Both the position numbers and the translations under genes were made by a program. Positions 13,142-21,900 of a stretch of 23,720 nucleotides of DNA are shown piece by piece. The notes under the pieces were generated by a model. It was not told the origin of the DNA, did no database searches, and saw nothing but the letters and a program-made list of their open reading frames with translations. Origin of the DNA: a virus. Each line of letters starts with the position of its first letter. Within the stretch, counting starts at the first letter, position 1. The stretch covers positions 1 through 23,720 of the IMG/VR virus record IMGVR_UViG_3300028115_000116, one strand, 5' to 3'.

Positions 13142-13567
13142 ATGAAATTAAAAGATTTAATGGTGGACACTAAAGCCGCTTGGCTAGATTTTCCCGGTGC
13201 CCCAGGGTTTCAAGTAAAGGTTGCAAATCTTTCTAGGAAAGAATTAGTAGCTCTTAGAAAGCGTTGCATTTCTCAAAAATTTGATAGAAAGACTCGTCAG
13301 ATGATAGAAGATTTAGATGAGGAAAAGTTTATAACTGAATTTACAAAAGCTACCGTAAAAGGCTGGTCAGGATTAAAGTTAAAATACTTAGAAGATTTAA
13401 TTTTAGTTGATTTAAAAGATCAAGATTTAGAATTAGAATTAGAATATGACGAAGAACAAGCTCAAGTACTTGTTCAAAACTCTACAGAATTTGACAATTG
13501 GATAAACGAGGTGGTTTTTGACCTTGCCAACTTTCGTAGAGCAGGAGAGGGAGATTCTTTGGGCTAG
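13142..13567 (+). CDS. Tail assembly chaperone, G-like
   Basis: This 141-residue protein lies between tube genes and the tape measure, the position of lambda gpG. It is mostly helical and acidic (KYLEDLILVDLKDQDLELELEYDEEQAQ at about 80-107), with an N-terminal patch DFPGAPGFQVKVANLSRKELVALRKR seen in tail chaperones. These proteins bind the tape measure during tail assembly and are absent from the finished virion. The ATG at 13142 has GGAG (13132-13135). The next ORF overlaps its 3' end in the +1 (equivalently -2) frame, consistent with a programmed frameshift making a longer G-T protein of about 263 residues. Confidence 0.83.
   Translation: MKLKDLMVDTKAAWLDFPGAPGFQVKVANLSRKELVALRKRCISQKFDRKTRQMIEDLDEEKFITEFTKATVKGWSGLKLKYLEDLILVDLKDQDLELELEYDEEQAQVLVQNSTEFDNWINEVVFDLANFRRAGEGDSLG
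13506..13567 (+). other. Probable programmed frameshift window between chaperone ORFs
   Basis: The downstream frame is open only from 13506 (after a TAA at 13503-13505), and the upstream frame stops at 13565-13567, so any shift must occur here. GTTTTTG (13514-13520) lets a Phe tRNA on TTT (13517-13519) re-pair perfectly two bases back (13515-13517), giving a -2 shift into the downstream frame. GAGGTGG (13508-13514), an SD-like sequence, lies directly upstream. Confidence 0.6.
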
Positions 13568-13931
13568 ACTAGAGGATTGGCAACAACATAATGCTGTGGG
13601 TATGACTAAGGATAAATACTTAGAATTGCAGCAGCAAATGGGGAGAGAGCCAGATCCAGAAAGATGTCCACCAGGAATCGAAGATTTTCCTGAAGTAGTA
13701 ATTGATGCCTTATCGATTTTCAATTCGTTAGGGGATAGAGTATATCCTGAGATAGGGTATACTGGAAAAGATTACACTAATTTAAATTTTTTAATTAATG
13801 TTTACAAAATAGAAGATAAAGAATTACTTTACGATATTCTATTAAGACTCGATGCTCACGTTATTAAAAAGTCCCAAGAAGCTATAAAACGTGAATACGA
13901 TAAATTAAAGAGAAATAAACGTGGCCGATAG
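13506..13931 (+). CDS. Tail assembly chaperone, T-like C-terminal ORF
   Basis: This downstream chaperone frame contributes about 140 residues, including WARLEDWQQHNAVGMTKDKYLELQQQMGREPDPERCPPGIEDFPEVVIDALSIFNSLGDR and ending in a basic helix (KKSQEAIKREYDKLKRNK). Acidic/Pro motifs followed by a helical C-terminus fit T-type domains of tail chaperones. No ATG or GTG start precedes the conserved part; TTG codons at 13518 and 13524 are possible starts near GAGGTGG, but expression as a frameshifted extension of the upstream ORF is more likely. It overlaps the tape measure gene by 11 bases. Confidence 0.75.
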   Translation, partial: TRWFLTLPTFVEQEREILWARLEDWQQHNAVGMTKDKYLELQQQMGREPDPERCPPGIEDFPEVVIDALSIFNSLGDRVYPEIGYTGKDYTNLNFLINVYKIEDKELLYDILLRLDAHVIKKSQEAIKREYDKLKRNKRGR

Positions 13932-16900
13932 CAGTGTAACTCTAGAAGTAATACTAGAAGGTAAAAACTTAAAAATAGTCCAAAAAGATGTGGACAAGGT
14001 TACTTCGTCTGTTAATAGAGCATCTAAATCCACTGAAAATTTATCTACTAAAAGTAATAACTACAATAAAGGTCAGAAAGGGGTTGCCCAAGCAACTTCC
14101 AACAGTACAAAAGCATTTTCTAAAATGCGTAGCGAGATCGGAGGAGGCTCTTCTGGTCTTGTCGCTGCTTACGCTACGCTCGCGGCAAACTTATTCGCTG
14201 CTACTGCCGCTTTTAATGCTCTTCGAGGAGCTTCAAAAGTAGAAGAGCTCTCAAAAAGCTTAGATGTTATAGGCACAAAAGCCGGTAGAAATCTCGGTAT
14301 TTTAGCAGAAAGTTTAAGAGACGTTACTAATGCCGCAATTTCCACTGAGCAAGCATTAAGAACCGCAGCAATTGCTACAAGTGCAGGATTTTCGGATTCG
14401 CAACTTTTAAGTCTTACTAAAGTTGCAAAAGGAGCTTCAATCGCTCTAGGAAGGGACTTAGGTGACTCTTTAGATCGATTGGTCAGAGGTACTGCAAAAC
14501 TTGAACCAGAAATTCTCGATGAATTAGGTATTTTTGTTCGTCTTGACGACGCTACACGAGAATATGCAAGAGCTTTAGGTAAGACTTCTGACGAGCTTAC
14601 TGACTTTGAAAGAAGACAGGCTTTTCTTAATTCCGCAATTGAAAAAGGTGAAAAGAGATTTGGAGAGTTAGCTGAAGCCCTAGATACAAACCCTTATGAT
14701 AAACTGTCAGCAGCTTTTAGAGACTTAGCTAAGAATTTGGTAACCGCTATAAATGGTACTATTACTCCTGTGATTGGTTATCTATCTCAAAATTTAACGG
14801 CTCTTGCAGGGGTTTCTCTTCTGGCTGGCAGCGGGGTTGCAAAAAATGTTGTTAGTGCTTTTGTACAGGGTGCAGAAGGTGCAGCAACTTTTGCTGGAAA
14901 GCTTTCCGACCAGAGAAAAGAACTTCTTCAAAATTTAGAAACTACTGATAAATTGCCAGCGGTTTACAAAAATGTAAGTTCAAAAATTAAAGAAGGAACC
15001 GCTTCCTTAGATGATTACAAAACGGCTTTTCGTAGCTTAGAAAAATCTACAAAAACACATCAGGGGCAGCTTGATGCAATGAAGGATGGAACTAAAAAGT
15101 TCAGCTTCACTGTAAAAGAAAAAGAAGAAAGATTACTAAATGTAAACACTACTTTAAAGAACTTAAGGACACAGTTGGTAGTTACTACCGCCGCTCAGGC
15201 TAATTTTACAAAGGCACAAGCTTTAGGGGCTATACAGGCAGGTTCTTATATTGCCGGAATAAAGCTTGCCTACGCGGCTGTAAAAGAATACGCAAGTGGA
15301 CTTTGGGCAGCTGTCGCTGGAGCCGGTGCTCTTGCTACGGCTAACGCAGCCTTAAAAATAACCTTTTTTGCTATAGGAATAGCAGTTCAGACTGCTTTTG
15401 CAGCAGTTTTGAGTGCAATAGCTATAATAGGAATATTAATAGCTCTTGGCCCTCAGCTGAAAGATTGGATTGAGAGTACGTTTTTCCCAGAAAAAATAAT
15501 TCAAAGAAGAAGAAAAGAAATAGTAGACTCTTTAAATATAATTCAAAAGACTTCAAGAGACTTTACAAAAAACTTCTTTAATGACCAACAGACAGCAGCA
15601 GATGCCGCAAAAAAAGCTTCTGGCCTAATACAGGAAAGTATTTCAGCAGTTGAAAAAGCCTCAAAACTAGATGCGGAAGCTCAAAAGAAAAGAGAAGAAG
15701 AATTATTTACTTTAAAAGAGAAGCAATTAGAACAACAAGAAGAACTAAAAAAATTCAAGAATCCAAATGCAATTGCCAATGCTAAAGGCGAGCTTGCTAA
15801 AACAAAAAAAGCTATAGAAGAACTTCAGAATACAAACATGAACGCATTGATCACAAATTCAAATGCTATTGAAGTTGCAAATAAAGCTGTAGAAAATTTT
15901 TATTCAGTTTTAGACTCTCGTGACCAGTTCAGTCTTTTGCCTCAAAGCTCGATAGAGCAAATAGATGAGGCGATCGCACTTCTTGAAACTGGGGGCCCGG
16001 ATGCTGTTGAAAATTTTATAAATACTTTAACTAAGATAAAAGAACCTTTTGATAAAATTACTGCAGGTTTTGAATCTGTAACCGGAAAAATAAATGATTT
16101 TAAAGATGCTCAAGCCACCCTTTTAAAGAGAACAGCTACTCCTTATGACGATATTTTAGAAGCAGCTAAAGGAGTGCAGGCTGAGATAAAAGCAATAACT
16201 GATAACACTAGTGAGCTCGCAGAAGTTACTGGAGGCACAGTTATTGCTAGGGATATTTTAGAAAAAATAACAGACGCTGGATTCGAGTCCCAAGAGCAGC
16301 TTGATACTTATATTACTACCCTTGAAGAAGGTATAAAGAAATATATAGAATTTCCAGGACTGATTAAGCAACAAGAAACTGCCTTAAAAAGATTAAATAA
16401 CTTTGCTAAAGAAGATGTAAATGTTCTTCAACAAAGTTTAGAGAAGCGAACGGAACTAAATAAGGTGAGGGAAAACGCTCTTATCAATGAAGAAAATTTA
16501 ATAAAAGCTAATCAGAAAGAGGGGCAGGAAGGACAAGCCCAGGCAGCGCGGTTACTAGAAATAGAAAGAGAAAAAGCTGTTATAGCCGAAGAAGAACTTA
16601 AATCAAAATATGATGAGCAAACACTTGCAGTTGCTCGGGTAGAAGAACAACAAAAACTTTTGGATTTAAGTAAGAAAGTTACAGGAGAAACCATAGCCCA
16701 AGCAAAAGCGCAGATGGAAATAAGAAATATTGCTCGAGAAATAGAAAGACTTGAAGCTGGAGGTGGAGAGTATTCCGCTTCTGCAAAACTTGCTATTTTT
16801 TCTACTGAAAGGAAAGCTCGTGAAGACGTTCTTGCCCTAGAATATTCTATGAAAGTAGCAGGTATTGAGCTAGAGTACGATTTGATGGAAGCAAAATTCG

Positions 16901-18240
16901 AACTTCTAAAAAAGCAAGCGGAAGTAGAAGGGGTAAAATTAACTAATACCGAAAAGATTGAAAAATTAATGAAGGACGGACGAGCAGCCGCTTTAGCTAA
17001 TGCAGAAACTCAAAATGAGCTTTCATTAAAGAGGTTAGAGCTTGAAGAGGCACAACTACAGAAACAAGTTCGTTCCGAAAGAAGCGCTTTTACAGAAAAT
17101 TTGGGGGGTATAGGTTCAGGATTTGCCACTACCACTTCTATGACGTCAGATATTGAAAATTCTATAAAAACTGGTCAAGGTAATATAACCAAAATAAATG
17201 AAGGTAAAGGAACGGAACCAGAAAAGGAAGCAGCTATTGCTAGAGAAAGACTGGCTATGGCTGCTTCTGCTGCGGGGCCTTTTGTAGAACAGTTAAAAGC
17301 TCTTGGCCCTGAAGGAGCACTTGTTGCCGCTGTCACAGAAGGTTCTATGGTTATGGCCGATGCTTTTCTTCGTATTGGCGAAGCTGGCGATAATATGGGC
17401 GATAAACTATCTGCCATTGGCAATGTTATAGGAGCTATTGGAGGAATTGCCCAAGCTGCAGGACAAGCAAGAGTAGCGGCCATTGATAAAGAAATCGCGG
17501 CAGAGAAGAAACGTGATGGTAAGTCAAAAGAATCTTTAGCAAAACTTGCTCAGTTGGAAAAGAAAAAAGAAGGTATAGAAAGAAAGAATTTTGAGAGAAA
17601 TAAGAAAATTCAAATGGCTCAAATTGTAATCAATACCGCTGCTGCATATATGAAAACTTTAGGAGAAACAGGATTTTTCGGAATTCCTTTAGGTGCAATT
17701 ATCTTAGGGTTAGGAGCCGCTCAATTAGCTCTTGTTGCCGGACAGTCTTATGAAGGAGGAGGGTCTTCCGTAGGGGCGGGAAGTGCGCCAAGTCCTACAG
17801 TAGAATTAGGAAAAAGAAAATCATCTGTAGATCTTGCTAGCTCACAAAGCGCTTCTGGAGAACTTGCGTATTTTAGAGGGGAGCGAGGTATTGGAGGCCC
17901 AGAAAACTTTGTACCTACAGGTGCTATGATGGGTGCAAAGTATAGAAACGAAGGCGGCCCTACTGCGGGGTATATGGTTGGAGAGCAAGGACCAGAGTTA
18001 TTTGTACCTTCTGTTCCTGGAACGATCGTTCCAAACGATGAAATGACCGCAACTTCTCAAAATGTAAATATTTCAATAAACGCAATAGATAGTAGAGGAA
18101 TGGAGCAAGTATTAGTTGAGCAAAGAGGAAACATAATCGGAATGATTAGAAGTGCAGCAAATAATGTAGGAGAAGATTTTTATGAAACTATAGATACTTC
18201 TGTTTATACTGCTGAAGCTGCAGGAGCAACGAGGTACTAA
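13921..18240 (+). CDS. Tape measure protein
   Basis: This 1439-residue protein sets tail length and is carried inside the tube. Order of parts: a basic N-terminal helix region; a hydrophobic segment (about 78-100) and the conserved helical domain ending DDATREYARALGKTSDELTDFERRQAFLNSAIEKG; a long hydrophobic stretch with probable membrane-spanning helices (about 441-516); long coiled coils rich in Glu, Lys and Gln (about 570-1060); further hydrophobic segments (about 1235-1275); and the typical C-terminus VGEQGPELFVPSVPGTIVPN (1353-1372). At about 0.15 nm per residue this predicts a tail near 200 nm, an inference from known phages. The GTG at 13921 has only a weak SD and overlaps the chaperone ORF. 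Its TAA overlaps the next ATG (TAATG). Confidence 0.95.
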   Translation: MADSSVTLEVILEGKNLKIVQKDVDKVTSSVNRASKSTENLSTKSNNYNKGQKGVAQATSNSTKAFSKMRSEIGGGSSGLVAAYATLAANLFAATAAFNALRGASKVEELSKSLDVIGTKAGRNLGILAESLRDVTNAAISTEQALRTAAIATSAGFSDSQLLSLTKVAKGASIALGRDLGDSLDRLVRGTAKLEPEILDELGIFVRLDDATREYARALGKTSDELTDFERRQAFLNSAIEKGEKRFGELAEALDTNPYDKLSAAFRDLAKNLVTAINGTITPVIGYLSQNLTALAGVSLLAGSGVAKNVVSAFVQGAEGAATFAGKLSDQRKELLQNLETTDKLPAVYKNVSSKIKEGTASLDDYKTAFRSLEKSTKTHQGQLDAMKDGTKKFSFTVKEKEERLLNVNTTLKNLRTQLVVTTAAQANFTKAQALGAIQAGSYIAGIKLAYAAVKEYASGLWAAVAGAGALATANAALKITFFAIGIAVQTAFAAVLSAIAIIGILIALGPQLKDWIESTFFPEKIIQRRRKEIVDSLNIIQKTSRDFTKNFFNDQQTAADAAKKASGLIQESISAVEKASKLDAEAQKKREEELFTLKEKQLEQQEELKKFKNPNAIANAKGELAKTKKAIEELQNTNMNALITNSNAIEVANKAVENFYSVLDSRDQFSLLPQSSIEQIDEAIALLETGGPDAVENFINTLTKIKEPFDKITAGFESVTGKINDFKDAQATLLKRTATPYDDILEAAKGVQAEIKAITDNTSELAEVTGGTVIARDILEKITDAGFESQEQLDTYITTLEEGIKKYIEFPGLIKQQETALKRLNNFAKEDVNVLQQSLEKRTELNKVRENALINEENLIKANQKEGQEGQAQAARLLEIEREKAVIAEEELKSKYDEQTLAVARVEEQQKLLDLSKKVTGETIAQAKAQMEIRNIAREIERLEAGGGEYSASAKLAIFSTERKAREDVLALEYSMKVAGIELEYDLMEAKFELLKKQAEVEGVKLTNTEKIEKLMKDGRAAALANAETQNELSLKRLELEEAQLQKQVRSERSAFTENLGGIGSGFATTTSMTSDIENSIKTGQGNITKINEGKGTEPEKEAAIARERLAMAASAAGPFVEQLKALGPEGALVAAVTEGSMVMADAFLRIGEAGDNMGDKLSAIGNVIGAIGGIAQAAGQARVAAIDKEIAAEKKRDGKSKESLAKLAQLEKKKEGIERKNFERNKKIQMAQIVINTAAAYMKTLGETGFFGIPLGAIILGLGAAQLALVAGQSYEGGGSSVGAGSAPSPTVELGKRKSSVDLASSQSASGELAYFRGERGIGGPENFVPTGAMMGAKYRNEGGPTAGYMVGEQGPELFVPSVPGTIVPNDEMTATSQNVNISINAIDSRGMEQVLVEQRGNIIGMIRSAANNVGEDFYETIDTSVYTAEAAGATRY

Positions 18241-18992
18241 TGGCACAGTTTACTAATTTTCTTAATATATTACCATCCCCAACAATTAAAATAGGGGGTG
18301 CGGGACAAGATGAATCAGACGGAGGTACACAAGTTGGGCCTGGTTACGCTTCTGTAAAATTAACTTCTGACCAAAAAATTTTAAAAACTCGTACAAATTC
18401 AGGAAGATATACTGCTAGAAGCGCAGCGTACCAAAATTGGCAAATTAATATTACATATAATCCAATGACCCGCTCAGAGTTCTCCCCTATTTATACTTTT
18501 CTATTAGAAAAGCAGGGAGGTTTAAAACCTTTTTATATTTCTTTGCCTCAATATGAAAATCCTCAAGACGCTACTTTTGCGTCTAATGGATTGGTAAATA
18601 GTCTGCTTACCACTAGTTTAACCAATGCGGGAGAAACTAAAGTATTACTACGAAATGGGGGATATAATCATACTACTGGAGGAAAGCCTTCTCCTGGAGA
18701 TATTTTTAATATATCAGATCCTAGTGATTCTAATCATAAAAAAGTTTATATGGTTACACGAGTAGAAGACAGCGTTTACTACAATGAGTCTGCGGTAGCA
18801 ATAGATGAAATTGTTATACATGTTACTCCTCCTTTTGCAAAAAATATCTCTTCCGGAAGCAGTTTTGTTTTTGGCCAGGTGTTCTCCAGCGTAGGTCCAT
18901 TATTTAAAGTAGTAGCAAAAGATCAACAAGAATACAGCTTAGGCACCGATAATTTATATCAATTTAGTCTATCTTTAGAGGAAGTTCAGTGA
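18240..18992 (+). CDS. Minor tail protein, distal-tail/gpM-like
   Basis: This 250-residue beta-rich protein lies directly after the tape measure, where lambda gpM and Dit-type tail proteins are encoded. The stretch RYTARSAAYQNWQINITYNPMTRSEFSPIYTFLLEKQGGLKPFYISLPQYENP (about 57-110) resembles the tube-like N-terminal domain of such proteins, and the last 50 residues (GQVFSSVGPLFKVVAKDQQEYSLGTDNLYQFSLSLEEV) form another strand-rich unit. It probably forms the ring between the tube and the tip protein. The ATG overlaps the tape measure stop (TAATG) and the gene ends in GTGA shared with the next start. Confidence 0.75.
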   Translation: MAQFTNFLNILPSPTIKIGGAGQDESDGGTQVGPGYASVKLTSDQKILKTRTNSGRYTARSAAYQNWQINITYNPMTRSEFSPIYTFLLEKQGGLKPFYISLPQYENPQDATFASNGLVNSLLTTSLTNAGETKVLLRNGGYNHTTGGKPSPGDIFNISDPSDSNHKKVYMVTRVEDSVYYNESAVAIDEIVIHVTPPFAKNISSGSSFVFGQVFSSVGPLFKVVAKDQQEYSLGTDNLYQFSLSLEEVQ

Positions 18993-21900
18993 CAATTCGT
19001 TCTATTTCTACCGACCTAAAAAATTCCTTACTTCCCGATAATCCCAGTTATCAGGAAGGATTTTCTTACGCCCACTTAATAAAGTTTGAAAAAGCTATAA
19101 AAACGGGTACAGGAAAAACAAAGAAGACCCCTCTTTCTTACGCATATATCACAGATGCTTCTAGAAATATCAGATTTAATGACGGTAGTACTGATATAGA
19201 TGGAACTCCTAACGGACTTCAGACTTACATTGCAAATAGAGTTGTATCTGTTGGTTCTGTACAAGAAACAACAGAGGCTAGAGCCTCGAACTTTAATATT
19301 GAAATCGATACTACAGCCCTAGGAACTTCTTTATCTAATCAAACTTTTATATACTCCACATCCACTATTATCGGAGAAATAGACTTTGTTGATGCAGGTT
19401 TTGCAGAAGGAGATAAACTTAAGATTACGGCATCAAATAGTCTTAATACTGGACTAACCTTTCGTATTAATAGTTTTACAAACAATAATAAAACTATTAA
19501 TTTTAGTACTGAAGATACGGTAGTTACTGGTACCGGCACAGCAGAAACTGTAGAATTTGCTTCCGAAGAAGTTATTGGTCTTTTAAATAAAAAAGAAGAC
19601 TCGGCAAGTTATGCGGGATATATAAATAGAGAGATATTTATATATAAAGCTCATATTGATACTGATACGGGTAGTATTATCGGAGATCCTTATCTTCTTT
19701 TTAAAGGAATAATATCTAATGCAAAATTAACTGAAGACCCTTCATCATCATCAAAAATTTCTTGGGGAGTATCTAGTCATTGGGGAGATTTTGTACGTGT
19801 TAACGGTAGAATAACTTCAGACGATTTTCACAGAGGTCTAGATGGTAATGGTCAGTCAGACCCCTATGCTTTAAAAAGACCCGAATATGCAGATGATTTA
19901 GGTTTTATGCACTCTGAACAAGCCATAAATATTATTGGTATTTATCAGGTAAGTGAGACTAGGTATAAACTAAAATCTAAAAGAAAATGGTATGGGACAA
20001 AAAAATATAAACAAGTAGAATATCAAGTACAGGTCGATAGAGAAGCAGATCTTCGTTTTAATCTAGATGCAAAATATATACCCGTAGTTTATGGAGTTCA
20101 AAAGATAGATGCTATCCCCTTCTTTGTAGATACGGATAAGGATAGTGCTGACATTATTTATGTCGCATACGCCCTTTGCGAAGGAGAGATTGGAGGATTA
20201 TACGATATATATTTTGACGACTCCTCTAGCATATGCTTAGATGAGCAAGACAATGATACTAGGGCTCAAGGCAGCGAGGGAGTAGATGTTTATTGCCAAG
20301 GAAGAATGGATAGAGGAGATGTTTTAGGGGGGTACTCAGCAGCTTATGATAGTCTTGTAACTAGGTTGAGCAGGCTATCTCAGGCTTATGCCTACACTAC
20401 TGAAAATGGTACTGGGACTTACTCTCAGGAAGTAGCACAACAAGAAACCGACTTACTATTAGCAAATCCTTTACTTCAAGCAGCTACTCAATCTATTCTA
20501 CCCTCGAGCCAAACTTTTGGCTTGCAACACGAAGAAGCTACTTTATTTGAAAAACCTTTAGATGCTAGAATGGTTTTTCACTCTGGAAAACCTAACCAAA
20601 AAACCGACGGTATGCTAGCTTCTGTAGCTAATCAATCACGTTTTAAAATTCAAACAGATTATTTTTCTTCTACCGCTGACTACTGGGGAGCGAACCATAG
20701 AGTTTTAGATACTGCTTATGTTGCAACTAAATTTACTATTTCTGATGGAGAAACTACTATACCCGAACTTGACTTTATTGTTCGAGGTAAGTTAATTGAT
20801 TGCTATAATTATGATTTTTCCTACGTATCAATTCCCGCTGCAGGAGAAAGTATATCTAATTTTAATCTTGGGGATTCTGTAAATATTTATGATATTTCTG
20901 ACCCTACAGGCACTACTTCTTTAGGAAGTAATATTATTGCAGATATATTTACTCTACCAGAAGAAAACGAACCCAGGATAAGATTAAAAACAGACCCTGA
21001 TCTATCTATCACAGCTTTTTATATAAAAAATTCTAATGGAGATACTTGGAGGGTAATAACTTATGATCACGTAGAACAGTCAGGAAATGTTGCAGAGACT
21101 TTAACTGAACAAGTTCAAAGCATATCTACCGGAACAACGAGTGGGGTATCTGTAAATATTAATGCAGGTACTGTAGCTAATATTTTGTCTGAGCCCGCGA
21201 TACAAGCAGCTGTAGCTATAGCTAGTCAATTTGTTGGTGTTGAGAGAACTTATGCACAAGAACCAAAAGATGCTCTAGTTCCTTCCAGAACAATCATATC
21301 TTCAGACTCTACTAATTCAGGACAAACTTTAGATAATGTAGGCGTCGATACTGATATTACCAGATCCGAGACTGTATTTGAAGAAGTACAAGTTAAAAAT
21401 GCTATAAAATTAGATACTGTCGGCAAGGCAGACGATTTTTACAATGGTTTCGAAATTCAAGTTACCCGAAGAAATGATGATGATACTTTAACTACGGAAA
21501 CAAAAACAATAATTGATTTCGATGGAGCAACTCAAGTAGCAATTATTGATGGAGAATTTAACTTATTTTTACCTAGAGACGGATCTATCTCTGGAACTGT
21601 AGCAGATACTTATAAAATTTTAACTAAAAAAGACAGAAGAGTATCTATAAACCCTGCTATGCAGCTTTTAGACTATATTACTAATAATAGGTACGGTAAA
21701 GATCTATCTATAGAAGAAGATATAAATTTAGACGCTTTTAGAAGAGCTGCATTAGCTTGTGATACCCGATCTGATGTTACTGTAGTAACTTCTTCCACCC
21801 CCACTATAGGAGCAGATTACGAATATGTAACAGGTGGTGTAAGATTATTCAGAGCTACTTGCTTATCTCATGAAACAGTCAATTCAAAAATAGAAACTAC

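Noticed and set aside
13508-13523. Resemblance to the RF2 (prfB) +1 frameshift signal
   Set aside because: The SD-like and TTTGAC elements are present, but the reading register differs and no in-frame stop codon occupies the A site, so the RF2 mechanism does not apply directly.
17175-17483. 102-codon minus-strand open frame within the tape measure gene
   Set aside because: Low-complexity Ala/Ser/Pro composition is a mirror of the Ala/Gly-rich sense strand; there is no independent evidence for a gene.
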